From the NCBI GenBank assembly GCA_937775205.1, contig CALKBX010000020.1, positions 1-64,000 of the forward strand: a stretch of 64,000 bases of DNA, read 5' to 3'. This stretch comes from an uncultured Verrucomicrobiae bacterium (GTDB lineage Bacteria > Verrucomicrobiota > Verrucomicrobiia > Limisphaerales > UBA1100). A program made the translations under genes and the position numbers. This document shows, in pieces, positions 11,914 through 20,917 of this stretch. Under the pieces are notes generated by a model that was not told where the DNA came from, searched no databases, and saw only the letters and a program-made list of their open reading frames with translations. Positions within the stretch are counted from its first letter, which is position 1. The number at the start of each line of letters is the position of its first letter.

Positions 11914-12195
11914 GTGAGTGAAACTTTGATATTCAGTTTAGTGGACGCGGGATGCCTTGTTTTATTTTTGCTCTATTCGCGTTGCTTTTTCTCGTGTGAA
12001 AAACTGCTTCGCAAAGAGGAAGCCCAGCGATGGCTGGAAGGCCTGAAAGGTGTGGTGATGGCGTTGTCGCTCTTGTTGCTGTTCGCGTTGTCAGGATGGA
12101 AAGCGGCGTTGTGGTCCATCGCCGTGGTGGCCCCCATCGGCCTGTCGATGCGGCTCCTGTTTGGCGCGAAATTTTTTGGGGCGAAAAAGGATTAG
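11914..12195 (+). CDS. Small hypothetical membrane protein
   Basis: The frame is open from an ATG at 11809, but the first ~35 codons look non-coding. A strong AGGAGG (11892-11897) precedes an in-frame GTG at 11914, although its 16-bp spacing is long, so the start is uncertain. From there, about 93 residues contain three hydrophobic stretches (LIFSLVDAGCLVLFLLY, GVVMALSLLLLFALSG and WSIAVVAPIGLSMRLLFG) and a basic loop with KLLRKEEAQRWLEGLKG. I do not recognise a family. Confidence 0.45.
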   Translation: MSETLIFSLVDAGCLVLFLLYSRCFFSCEKLLRKEEAQRWLEGLKGVVMALSLLLLFALSGWKAALWSIAVVAPIGLSMRLLFGAKFFGAKKD

Positions 12196-12264
12196 GAACG
12201 TTTCAATGCTGCACGTGAATCTGCTGCTTGGCGTCGAGGTGTAATCCATCGGTGTGTTTGGTGC

Positions 12265-13068
12265 TTATTTCTTCTTTTCCCCCACCGGCTCGGCTTCGGA
12301 CAAGCCCTCCTCACTCGGATCACCCGGCTCAGGCGCAGGCTCATCGGGACCACCGCCACCAAAGGGCATAGACTCCATTGGGCTGGCGTCTTCGATTTTT
12401 GTGATGATGGCTTCTGCAAATAGATGTGTTGGCCTGCCTTCGCGCTCATCAAATTTGATCTTGTCCCCTTTCTTCGGATGCGCCGTTGGGAATGTTATTC
12501 CGTCATTTACCTTACCATCTTTATAAATGGTCACCTTCTTGGGGCCCGACACTTTATAAGTCGGGCCGTCGTCCTCGTCTCTTCCCCAAATCTTCCCACC
12601 CACGATCATACCGATAGAGCACTTACCGTCCTTTTCAAACTGCATCACAAACTGCGCCTTTTCTACCTTCTGAGGAGGCGCTCCTCCGGCTGCAAGAATA
12701 GGGGTTTCTCCTTTATCTTCGCTGGGGTCTTCGCCGGTATCCTCACCCCTGTCTTCAGATGGTTCAGGTGGTTCAGAGGAACCCTTAGCGTCCGGACCCT
12801 CTTCAAATTCGGGTTCTGGTGGGGCGGGGGCGTCCACTTCCATATAAAGCCGTTTGCCCGGCAGGAATTTTGCCAGCGTGACTTTCTCATCCCCACCGCC
12901 CTGTGTACCGGAGCTGCCCTCTCCCTGGTCGCCTGAGCCACCGCCTTCTTTAGCGTCGGAGCCATCGGTGGATGCCTCTTTAGTGTCCTTGTCGCCCCCG
13001 CAACCCAGCATCAATCCGAAGATGACCAGCGCAGGGAAAAGTTGTTTGAGGATATGGTTTGCTTTCAC
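12265..13068 (-). CDS. Acidic Gly/Asp/Glu/Pro-rich lipoprotein
   Basis: 267 residues. The N-terminus MKANHILKQLFPALVIFGLMLGC is a lipoprotein signal ending in the lipobox LMLGC. It is followed by about 110 residues of low-complexity acidic sequence (Gly, Asp, Glu, Pro, Ser), then a more ordered beta-rich C-terminal part (FVMQFEKDGKCSIGMIVGG ... KVTIYKDGKVNDGITFP). The tail is again Pro/Glu-rich. No enzymatic motif is visible. The C-terminal layout recalls the exterior domain of the GYF protein at 10828, but I could not confirm homology. Confidence 0.65.
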   Translation of the reverse strand: MKANHILKQLFPALVIFGLMLGCGGDKDTKEASTDGSDAKEGGGSGDQGEGSSGTQGGGDEKVTLAKFLPGKRLYMEVDAPAPPEPEFEEGPDAKGSSEPPEPSEDRGEDTGEDPSEDKGETPILAAGGAPPQKVEKAQFVMQFEKDGKCSIGMIVGGKIWGRDEDDGPTYKVSGPKKVTIYKDGKVNDGITFPTAHPKKGDKIKFDEREGRPTHLFAEAIITKIEDASPMESMPFGGGGPDEPAPEPGDPSEEGLSEAEPVGEKKK

Positions 13069-13237
13069 GGGATCAGATTACCGCCTTTTGTCACCCTTGG
13101 CTACTGTAAAGTCAGGTGATTTTTATAGTAGCCTTCTCAATCGTTTGAAGGAAATAATCCATAGCAATGGACACAGCCGTTTTAAAAAAACTCTGAATTG
13201 CCAAAAGCCCCATTCACGTCCAAACTTACCGCACGAC

Positions 13238-14599
13238 ATGAAAGAAACATCACCCAACTCATCCACCAATCGCCGCACCTTCATTAAGGCCAGCGGAACG
13301 GCCGCTGTGGCGGCGAGCACGATCGCATTCCCCTCAGTCACTTTTGGCAAGCCGGACAGCCGGAAACTGAAGATCGGCTTCATCGGCTGTGGCGGTCGCG
13401 GCTCGGGCGCAATCAATCAGGCGCTCACAGCTGATAGCAATTGCGAACTCTACGCTATGGGCGAGGTGTTTCGCGATAGGCTTGATCGCAGCCTCAAGTC
13501 GGTGCAAGGCCGTCGCGCCGGGCAGGTGAACATTGATGAGAAACGCAAATTTGTGGGCCTCGATGCGTACCAAAAAGTTTTGGAAAGCGGCGTGGACCTC
13601 GTGATCCTCACCACGCCTCCGGGCTTCCGGCCCTTGCACTTCAAGGCGGCGGTCGAGGCGGGTAAACATGTTTTCCTTGAGAAACCGATGGCCACGGATG
13701 CGCCCGGGCTACAGTCGGTGATGGAGAGCTATAAGCTTGCGGAGAAAAAAGGCCTCGCCGTGGTGGCTGGCTTTTGCTGGCGCTACGAGCCGGGACGGCG
13801 TGAGTTTTTCAAACGCATCGCCGACGGTGCCATTGGCGATGTGCAATCCATGTACTCCACCTACTACACCGGCCCTGTGAAACCGATGCCACCGGACAGC
13901 AGCCGCAAGGCTGAGTGGAGCGATATCGAATGGCAGGTACGCAATTGGTACAACTTCGCATGGTGCGGCGGCGATGGCCTCTTGGAGCAGGCCGTGCACA
14001 GCGTAGATAAAATCTCATGGGTGTTTGGTGACAAGCCACCGCACAGTTGCGTGGCCGTAGGCGGCCGCCAGCGCCCGAACAATTCCGGAAATATCTGGGA
14101 TCATATTGAAGTGAACTATTTGTTCGAAGACGGCGCGCGCGGGCATCTTGGCCAGCGGCAGATCCCCGGTTGCCACGGCGAGACCAACGACTACATCCTC
14201 GGCACCAAGGGCCGCGCCCAAATCGGTGGAGGCCTCATCATTACCGGTAAGGACGCCATTAAGGGCAAGACCGATAAATGGACCTACAACCCCAATGGCG
14301 ATCTCTGGCGCTACACTGGCCCCGGCGGCAACATGTACCAGATTGAGCACGACGAACTCTTCGCCAGCATTCGCGATGGCAAGCCCATCAACAATGGCGC
14401 GCGCATGTGTAACGCCACCGGCATGGCGCTTATGGGCCGTATGTCCGGCTACTCCGGCCGCCAAATCACTTGGGATCAGGCCATGAACTCCAAACAAAAC
14501 CTGTTCCCCAAAGACCAAAACTGGGAAACCGGCAAACATACCCCTCCCAAAGAAGCCATCCCCGGCACCAAAGAAGCCATCGCCCCGCACGGGTGGTAG
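13238..14599 (+). CDS. Gfo/Idh/MocA family oxidoreductase, Tat-exported
   Basis: The start at 13238 gives MKETSPNSSTNRRTFIKASG, a twin-arginine signal; the frame is open further upstream, but that part overlaps the opposite lipoprotein gene. 453 residues. Rossmann nucleotide-binding loop IGFIGCGGRGSGA, the EKP motif in VFLEKPMATDAPG, and the C-terminal substrate domain with GGDGLLEQAVHSVDKISW. Family members oxidise or reduce sugars and their derivatives with NAD(P). It is intact, unlike its paralogue at 9374, with which it shares almost the same signal-to-Rossmann junction (FPSVTFGKPDSRKLKIG). Followed by a hairpin with a T-run at 14658-14698. Confidence 0.9.
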   Translation: MKETSPNSSTNRRTFIKASGTAAVAASTIAFPSVTFGKPDSRKLKIGFIGCGGRGSGAINQALTADSNCELYAMGEVFRDRLDRSLKSVQGRRAGQVNIDEKRKFVGLDAYQKVLESGVDLVILTTPPGFRPLHFKAAVEAGKHVFLEKPMATDAPGLQSVMESYKLAEKKGLAVVAGFCWRYEPGRREFFKRIADGAIGDVQSMYSTYYTGPVKPMPPDSSRKAEWSDIEWQVRNWYNFAWCGGDGLLEQAVHSVDKISWVFGDKPPHSCVAVGGRQRPNNSGNIWDHIEVNYLFEDGARGHLGQRQIPGCHGETNDYILGTKGRAQIGGGLIITGKDAIKGKTDKWTYNPNGDLWRYTGPGGNMYQIEHDELFASIRDGKPINNGARMCNATGMALMGRMSGYSGRQITWDQAMNSKQNLFPKDQNWETGKHTPPKEAIPGTKEAIAPHGW

Positions 14600-14605
14600 G
14601 CGGAA

Positions 14606-14627
14606 GGGGCAAGTTCCACCTTGCCCC
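14606..14627. repeat. Palindromic repeat, family B
   Basis: GGGGCAAG, spacer TTCCAC, CTTGCCCC. The whole 22 bp recurs exactly, in reverse orientation, at 39740-39761, and approximately at 39539-39559 and 39693-39714. It lies just after the stop of the Gfo/Idh gene. Confidence 0.75.
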
Positions 14628-14657
14628 AGTTTGAAAATAAAATGGGGCGAGGTGAAA

Positions 14658-14698
14658 CTTCCCGCCCGTGATCGCACGGGTGGGAAGGGGCTCTTTTT
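14658..14698 (+). terminator. Probable intrinsic terminator of the Gfo/Idh gene
   Basis: A 13-bp stem, CTTCCCGCCCGTG (14658-14670) with CACGGGTGGGAAG (14675-14687), containing one G-U pair, an ATCG loop, and T5 at 14694-14698 after a GGGGCTC gap. The T-run is short and slightly displaced, so efficiency may be moderate. The rest of the gap to 14894 holds no further gene. Confidence 0.55.
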
Positions 14699-14894
14699 AT
14701 TAGCGCAATGACTGGGCTCTTAACGGGTGTGTTCGCCACGTTTCATCCGCTTCGCAAGCATCGGATTTCTGTGGTTAAAAATCCGGGCACACTTTTCAAT
14801 AAACCCCGTCCAATGAGGACGCGTTTGGGATGACACATCGGCATTGTGCCGGTACATTTTCCCAAGCCAAATCAGGCCACAGGATTAACAGACC

Positions 14895-16049
14895 ATGAAA
14901 GTTCTCAAAACGTTTTCGATATTCGCCGCCGCACTGATGCTGACCGATGCCGCGCAGGCACGCGTCAAACTCGTCGCCCTCCCCGCTCGCGCTCGCGTGG
15001 TGGTAAGCCTCGCCAATCTTCAGGCCACGCTGGTGGAGGAGGAACGCATCATCACGCTGCAAAAGGGCGTGAACAAAATTGATTTCTCGTGGAAAGGCGT
15101 GAGCATCGATCCGGCCTCGATCCAGATCCGGATGCTCGATCAGCCCGGCAAAGTGAAGGTGCTCAACACCTCGTACCCGCCCAACGAGCAGGCGCTTATT
15201 TGGGAAATCGCCAGCCCCGCCGCGAGCGCCGAGCGCATGCGCATCAGTTATTTGCTGCAAGGCATCACGCGCCAAGTGGTTTACAAAGCCACCGCCGAGA
15301 CGGATGAAACGACGCTCACGCTCCGCAATTATTTGCGCATCCGAAACCACTCCGGCGAGGATTTGGATAAGGCCGAAATCGGCATCGGCTACGGCGCGAA
15401 TTTCAAACGCACGGTGCAACATCAGGAAACCATCGAGCTGCTTTCTGAACGCATTGAGAAATTGCCCATCAAAAAAATTCTCACTTGGGATTCCAAACAA
15501 CTCCCGTGGGATCCGGAATACGAAAAGAAAACCGTCGGCATCCCGCTCAATTACGTCATCAAAAATGACAAAGCCAGCAAGCTCGGCGTGCATACGTTGC
15601 TGCCCGGCAAGGTGCGGATTTTTATTAAAACTAAAGAAGGCGTGGCCTTCACCGGCGAAGATTGGGGCGGCCTCACGCCGGTGGATCGCGAGATGAAACT
15701 TTACATCGGCCAAAGCCGCGAGGTGAAGGTCGTGCAGCGCAAGACCACCGACGAACGCGTAAACCTCCGCCGCAACAACGGCAACCGCGTGGTAATGTGG
15801 GACCAAAACGAAGTGTACAAAGTGGAGATCCAAAACTTCAAGACCACGCCCGTCACGCTCGTTGTGCGCGAGCACATCCCCGGCTACTGGACGATGATCG
15901 AGAGCACGCACAAGTACGACAAAAAGGATGCCTTTACCATCGAGTACACGCTCGAGCTTCCCGCCAAATCTACCGGCGACAAGAATACCACCCTCACCTT
16001 CAACGTCCGCCGCAAAAACGTGCAAGGCAACGAACCTTCCACTTATTAA
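14895..16049 (+). CDS. DUF4139-like secreted beta-sandwich protein, copy 1
   Basis: 384 residues with a signal peptide (MKVLKTFSIFAAALMLTDAAQA). The body follows the order of the DUF4139/MuiA-type family: an N-terminal domain with a long 'energising' strand set (LVEEERIITLQKGVNKIDFSW), then the NHSGEDLDKAEIGIGYG block, which corresponds to N-x-S/T-G-E-D in the family, and a C-terminal beta domain. No catalytic residues are known for the family. First of three tandem relatives and the most diverged: it has ALPARARVVV where copies 2 and 3 have SLPGRDSVQLT. The next gene starts 9 bp later behind AAGGAG. Confidence 0.65.
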   Translation: MKVLKTFSIFAAALMLTDAAQARVKLVALPARARVVVSLANLQATLVEEERIITLQKGVNKIDFSWKGVSIDPASIQIRMLDQPGKVKVLNTSYPPNEQALIWEIASPAASAERMRISYLLQGITRQVVYKATAETDETTLTLRNYLRIRNHSGEDLDKAEIGIGYGANFKRTVQHQETIELLSERIEKLPIKKILTWDSKQLPWDPEYEKKTVGIPLNYVIKNDKASKLGVHTLLPGKVRIFIKTKEGVAFTGEDWGGLTPVDREMKLYIGQSREVKVVQRKTTDERVNLRRNNGNRVVMWDQNEVYKVEIQNFKTTPVTLVVREHIPGYWTMIESTHKYDKKDAFTIEYTLELPAKSTGDKNTTLTFNVRRKNVQGNEPSTY

Positions 16050-16058
16050 GGAGCCAAT

Positions 16059-17363
16059 ATGAAACGATTGTTTATCATTTTGCTGGCCGCCGTGTGCCTG
16101 CCGAACGCCCAAGCGCGCATCAACGTCACCAGCCTTCCGGGCCGCGACTCGGTGCAGCTCACTATATATAACAGCGCCGACCTCACGCTGGTCAAAGAAA
16201 CCCGCACGCTCACGCTCAAGAAAGGCCGCAACCGGTTGGAGTTTTCCTGGGCCGGTACGTTGATTGACCCCACCAGCGTGGAGTTCCGCCCCATCACTCA
16301 CGCCGATGAAGTGGAGATTCTCGACATCCGTTTCCCGCCGCGTGTCACCAACACGCTCGAGTGGAACATCCACAGCGAGTTCGCCGGCGAAGTGAAAACC
16401 GAAATCCGTTACTTCACCAGCGGCATCACGTGGAACGCCGATTACGTCTGCGAAGCCAACGCCAACGAAAACCAAATGACCTTCGCCGGCAACGTGCGCA
16501 TCACCAATCGCAGTGGCGAAGATTATCCAAAAGCCCAAATCCGGCTCGTCGTGGGCGTTGTGCGCCTCGTCGAAAAAATCATCGACCTCGCCCGCCAAGG
16601 CCAGCCGGCCCCACCCGCCGGCGTGTCAAGGCCAACTCTTGAAACGGCCACCCGCGCCCGCGCCGGCAATGCTCTCGGCGCGGCTCTTCGCGAGGCCGAG
16701 GAGCGCCAGAACGAAGTTGTAAAAGAAGCCCTTGGCGAATATTTCCTCTACACCGTTGGCGGCCGCGACACGATTGCCAACGGCTGGAGCAAGCGCCTCC
16801 CCTCATTCAACACCGCCGAGGTGCCGATTGTCAGTTATTACAAATACGAAAAAGAACGGTACGGCGCAGGCGTGATGCGTTTCTATAAATTCAAGAACGA
16901 CGAAAAGAGTAAGCTCGGCAAAGAACCGTTGCCCGACGGCAGCGTGATGGCGTTTCGCACGGTCACCCAAGATAACCTCTACAACTTCGTCGGCCGCACG
17001 GCGGTGAAGTACATCCCCATCGACGAGGAAGTGGAGATGCAACTGGGCAACGACGCCGAAGTCCGCATCGCGCCGAAGATGATGAACTGGCAAAAAGACG
17101 CCATCCACTTCGACAAAAACGGCAACGTCACCGGTTGGACCACCAAAGCGACTTGGCAAATTGAGCTGCAAAACTCCAAAAGCATCCCCGTAACAATCGA
17201 CATCCGCCGCACCTTCCCCGGCGACTGGGAAGTGGCCACCGAAGACAAGTTCGAAAAGGTCGACGCCAAGAAAATCAAGTTCGTCCTCCAACTCAACCCC
17301 GGCGAAAAGCGCACGCTCAACTACACCCTAACCACCCGCCACGGCACCAATGCAACGAAGTAG
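16059..17363 (+). CDS. DUF4139-like secreted beta-sandwich protein, copy 2
   Basis: 434 residues; signal peptide MKRLFIILLAAVCLPNAQA behind a good AAGGAG ribosome site. It shows INVTSLPGRDSVQLTIYN, the TSGITWNADYVCEANANEN strand pair and NRSGEDYPKAQIRLVVG, as in copy 3. A middle helical linker (about residues 190-225, rich in Ala/Arg/Glu) separates the two beta domains. The last 14 bp overlap the start of copy 3: the ATG at 17350 lies out of frame inside the codons for the C-terminal NATK, implying translational coupling. Function unknown; envelope location inferred. Confidence 0.7.
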   Translation: MKRLFIILLAAVCLPNAQARINVTSLPGRDSVQLTIYNSADLTLVKETRTLTLKKGRNRLEFSWAGTLIDPTSVEFRPITHADEVEILDIRFPPRVTNTLEWNIHSEFAGEVKTEIRYFTSGITWNADYVCEANANENQMTFAGNVRITNRSGEDYPKAQIRLVVGVVRLVEKIIDLARQGQPAPPAGVSRPTLETATRARAGNALGAALREAEERQNEVVKEALGEYFLYTVGGRDTIANGWSKRLPSFNTAEVPIVSYYKYEKERYGAGVMRFYKFKNDEKSKLGKEPLPDGSVMAFRTVTQDNLYNFVGRTAVKYIPIDEEVEMQLGNDAEVRIAPKMMNWQKDAIHFDKNGNVTGWTTKATWQIELQNSKSIPVTIDIRRTFPGDWEVATEDKFEKVDAKKIKFVLQLNPGEKRTLNYTLTTRHGTNATK

Positions 17364-18689
17364 CTTCATTCTGGTGCTGTTACTCGCGTTCAGCGCCCAA
17401 GCGCGCATCAACGTCACGAGCCTTCCGGGACGCGACTCGGTGCAGTTGACCATTTACAACAGCGTGGACCTCACGCTGGTCAAAGAAACCCGCACGTTAA
17501 CCTTCAAGAAAGGCTCAAACCGTTTGGAGTTTTCGTGGGCGAACACGTTGATCGACCCCACCAGCGTGGAGTTTCGGCCGCTGCAAAAGGCCGACCAAAT
17601 CGAAGTGCTCGACGTGCGGTTTCCCGCCGCGCGTCACCAACACACTCGAGTGGAACATCCAGCAGCGAAGTCGCCGGCGAAGTGGAGGTGGAGATCCGCT
17701 ACTTCACCAGCGGCATCGCGTGGGCGGCCGATTACGTGTGCGAAGCCAACGCGACCGAAAACCAAATGACCTTCGCCGGCAACGTCCGCGTCACCAACCG
17801 CAGCGGCGAAGATTATCCCGACGCGCAGATTCGGTTGATGGTGGGCGTCGTGCGGTTGGTCGAACGCATCGTCCGATTACTCGCGACCAACGTTCTGGCA
17901 AATCAACCATTCGAGTATCCTCGGCGGACAAGCCGCCAGAAGACGGAGCCCGCTTGTCACCGACAAACCCGGCCGATGGGCAGGGGAATGGAGGGCAAGA
18001 GCCTTGATGATTTGGCCAAAAAAAGCGCGGAAGCCAAGGCCGTCGTGAAGGAAGCGATCGGTGAATATTTTCTCTACACCGTTGAAGGTCGCGACACCAT
18101 CGCCAACGGCTGGAGCAAACGCCTCCCCTCCTTCAAGGCCGCCGAGGTGCCGATCACCAGTTATTACAAATATGAAAAGGAACGCTACGGCGCGGCGGTG
18201 ATGCGATTTTATAAATTCAAGAACAACAAAGACAGCAAGCTCGGCGCCGAGCCCTTGCCCGATGGCGCGGTGATGGCGTTTCGGTCGGTAACAAAAGACA
18301 ACCTCTACAACTTCGTCGGCCGCACGGTGGTGAAATATATTCCCATCGATGAAGAAGTGGAAATGCAACTGGGCAATGACGCCGAGGTGCGAATCCAGCC
18401 CAAGATGATGGACTGGAAAAAGGTCGACATCGCGTTCAACAAATCCGGCAACGTCGATGGCTCCACCACCAAAGCCACTTGGGAAATCGAGCTGCAAAAC
18501 TCAAAGAGCATCCCCGTGACCGTCGACATCCGCCGCAACTTCAGCGGCGACTGGGAAGTGGCCACCGATGACAAGTTTGAAAAAGTGGACGCCACCAAAA
18601 TCAAGTTTGTTTTCCAACTCAAACCCGGCGAAAAGCGAACGCTCAAGTACACCCTCACCACTCGCACCGGCACCAATGCGCGGAAGTAG
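17350..18689 (+). pseudogene. DUF4139-like secreted protein, copy 3, doubly frameshifted
   Basis: Starts like copy 2 (MQRSSFILVLLLAFSAQA, then INVTSLPGRDSVQLTIYN). Compared with copy 2 it has one extra C in 17623-17625 (TTCCCGCCG for TTCCGCCG) and one extra G at about 17662 (ATCCAGCAGC for ATCCACAGC). Each is +1, so they do not compensate, and the final two thirds (VAGEVEVEIRYFTSGIAWA ... to 18689) are two frames away from the start. The middle linker (about 17870-18020) also differs strongly from copy 2. Apart from this the 3' part is nearly identical to copy 2, so loss of function must be recent, or the indels are sequence errors. Confidence 0.75.
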
Positions 18690-19230
18690 CCTCATCGTGC
18701 TGGTTGCGTTAGCTCTCGGTTGCGGCAAGCCCGCAAAACCTGAACCGATAAAACCTGCGCCGCCGAAAGCAGCAGCACCCGTTTCCACTCCCGAACGCGC
18801 AGAAGCCGCCAAGGCGTTATTCGAAAAAGCCGCCGCCGAATTTCACAATCCCTCCGCCGACGCCACCGGCTCCCAAAAAACCCAACTCCTCGAAGGCGCC
18901 GCCAAGCGTTACGAACAATTGCTGCAGGATTATCCCGATCAAAAACGATGGTGCGCCCAAGCCCTCCGCAGCCTCGCCGGCGTCCGTGCTGAACAAGGCG
19001 ACACCGACACCGCCCTTAAACATTACGATCGCGTGGCCACCGATTTCGGCAATCAAGAATTCGAAGTGCTCCAAGCGTGGAAAGCCGCGGCGGATTTATT
19101 GTGGGACGCAGAAAAGAAACCCGAAGCCAAGGCGTACTACCGAATGATTGTCACCCGCTTCGACCGCAAAGAAATCCCCCCCGTCTACAAAATCATCCTC
19201 AACATTTCCAAGAAACGTGCAGGGAATTGA
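18676..19230 (+). CDS. TPR-like lipoprotein
   Basis: The ATG at 18676 overlaps the end of the third DUF4139-like gene by 14 bp, the same arrangement as between copies 2 and 3. 184 residues: short lipoprotein signal [16 protein letters not shown], a Pro/Lys linker, then helical repeats ([58 protein letters not shown]) typical of TPR/Sel1-type or BamD-like scaffolds. Likely an outer- or inner-membrane-anchored adaptor; the partner may be the DUF4139-like proteins encoded just upstream. Confidence 0.7.
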   Translation: MRGSSLIVLVALALGCGKPAKPEPIKPAPPKAAAPVSTPERAEAAKALFEKAAAEFHNPSADATGSQKTQLLEGAAKRYEQLLQDYPDQKRWCAQALRSLAGVRAEQGDTDTALKHYDRVATDFGNQEFEVLQAWKAAADLLWDAEKKPEAKAYYRMIVTRFDRKEIPPVYKIILNISKKRAGN

Positions 19231-19249
19231 GGCGTTTCAGACACGGATT

Positions 19250-20815
19250 TCAATGCCGGAAATGCCGGGCGCCGGTGAAGACCATAGCCATGCCGCGCTC
19301 ATTGGCGGCAGCGATGACTTCTTCGTCGCGCTTTGAGCCGCCGGGTTGGATAGCGGCTGTGGCCCCGGCTTCGGCGGCGGCGATGAGGCCGTCAGCGAAG
19401 GGGAAGAACGCATCGCTGCACACCACGCTGCCCGCGAGCGGGAGCTTGGCTTCACCGGCTTTCCAGATGGCGATGCGGCTGGAGTCGATGCGGCTCATTT
19501 GGCCCGCGCCAATGCCGAGCGTGCAGCCGGGGCCGCAGTAAACGATGGCGTTGCTTTTGACGTGCTTCACGACACGCCAGCCGAAAAGCATCGCGGCCAT
19601 TTCATCATCAGTCGGCGTGCGATCGGTCACCACTTTCAAATCATCGGTGGAGGTGGTTTTGATGTCGCGTTCCTGCACGAGGAACGATTCCGCGCCGGTG
19701 TTGCGCACGTCCCACGCGACGGCGGTGAAAGGATTCTTCAGCATCCGCAACAGGCGCAGATTTTTTTTCTTCTGCAAAATAGCTTTGGCTTCGTCGGTGA
19801 AATCCGGCGCAATGATAACCTCGCTGAAAATTTCCGCAATCGCCCCGGCGCAATCGCCGTCGAGCGTTTGATTGACGGCGATGATACCGCCGAAGGGCGC
19901 TTGGTTGTCCGTGGCAAACGCGCGGTCCCAAGCTTCGCGCAAGCTCGCACCCTGCCCTATGCCGCAAGGGTTGGTGTGCTTCAGGATAGCCAGCGTCGGC
20001 ACGTCCTCCGTGAATTCACAAATCAAATTCGCTGCCGCCGTGGCGTCGAGGATGTTGTTGTACGAAAGCGCTTTGCCGTGCAGTTGCTCGAAGTACTCGC
20101 CAAACTTGCCATACAAGCCGGCGCGTTGGTGGGGGTTCTCGCCGTAGCGCAATGTTTGCGCCAAGGGGGCTTGCACCATCAATTCGGCCGGCAACTCTTC
20201 AGACGTCTCCTCAGTGCTTCCGTCGCCGAATGCAGTTTGCAAATGCGCCGCTATGGCAGCGTCGTATTCGGCAGTGCGCGCATACACTTTCACAGCGAGG
20301 GTACGGCGCAACTCGAGCGTGGTCCCACCGTCGGATTGGATTTGTTCCGCCACAACCTTGTAGTCACTAGGATCGACAATAACGGTCACGCTCTCGTGAT
20401 TTTTTGCAGCACTCCGCAGCATGGATGGACCGCCAATGTCGATGTTCTCAATGGCATCCTCCAGCGTCACATCCGGTTTGGCCACGGTGGCCTCGAAGGG
20501 GTAGAGGTTTACCACCACCAAATCGATCGGCTCAATGCCGTGCTCGGCGCACGCGGCTTCGTGCTCGGCATTGCCGCGCAAGTGAAGCAGCCCGCCGTGC
20601 ACTTTGGGGTGCAGCGTTTTCACACGACCATCCATCATCTCGGGAAAGCCCGTGTAATCGCTGACATCGACGACCGTGAGCCCCGCCTCGCGCATTACGC
20701 GCGCGGTACCGCCGGTGCTGAGAATTTCCACGCCGGCCTCCGCCAGCGTTTTTGCAAACGGCAGCAAGCCGTCCTTGTCCGAAACCGAAATGAGAGCACG
20801 TTGAATCTTCGCCAT
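19250..20815 (-). CDS. purH: Bifunctional AICAR transformylase/IMP cyclohydrolase
   Basis: Start chosen at 20815 ([17 protein letters not shown]), the conserved N-terminus; a frame extension to 20839 is unlikely. 521 residues, the full family length. The N-terminal MGS-like IMP cyclohydrolase domain (about 1-200) has [13 protein letters not shown] and [12 protein letters not shown]. The C-terminal transformylase domain contains [13 protein letters not shown] with the catalytic Lys-His, and ends HFRH as usual. It performs the last two steps of IMP synthesis. Stand-alone gene, convergent with the TPR lipoprotein gene 20 bp away. Confidence 0.96.
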   Translation of the reverse strand: MAKIQRALISVSDKDGLLPFAKTLAEAGVEILSTGGTARVMREAGLTVVDVSDYTGFPEMMDGRVKTLHPKVHGGLLHLRGNAEHEAACAEHGIEPIDLVVVNLYPFEATVAKPDVTLEDAIENIDIGGPSMLRSAAKNHESVTVIVDPSDYKVVAEQIQSDGGTTLELRRTLAVKVYARTAEYDAAIAAHLQTAFGDGSTEETSEELPAELMVQAPLAQTLRYGENPHQRAGLYGKFGEYFEQLHGKALSYNNILDATAAANLICEFTEDVPTLAILKHTNPCGIGQGASLREAWDRAFATDNQAPFGGIIAVNQTLDGDCAGAIAEIFSEVIIAPDFTDEAKAILQKKKNLRLLRMLKNPFTAVAWDVRNTGAESFLVQERDIKTTSTDDLKVVTDRTPTDDEMAAMLFGWRVVKHVKSNAIVYCGPGCTLGIGAGQMSRIDSSRIAIWKAGEAKLPLAGSVVCSDAFFPFADGLIAAAEAGATAAIQPGGSKRDEEVIAAANERGMAMVFTGARHFRH

Positions 20816-20917
20816 GGGCTGGGGCAGGATTTCCTGCAAACCACGCGCACGTCAACCGGAATTCTCTGAAATACCAAAAGCTCTTGCTCGCGGTGGCCAT
20901 ATCCATAAACTCTCGCC

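Noticed and set aside
14796..16598. 600-codon open frame antisense to the DUF4139-like genes
   Set aside because: It spans two real genes on the other strand and their intergenic gap; no ribosome site or motif.
19346..20869. 507-codon open frame antisense to purH
   Set aside because: It mirrors purH, which is complete and conserved; the translation is Arg/His/Gly-rich without family motifs, as expected from GC-rich opposite-strand shadows.
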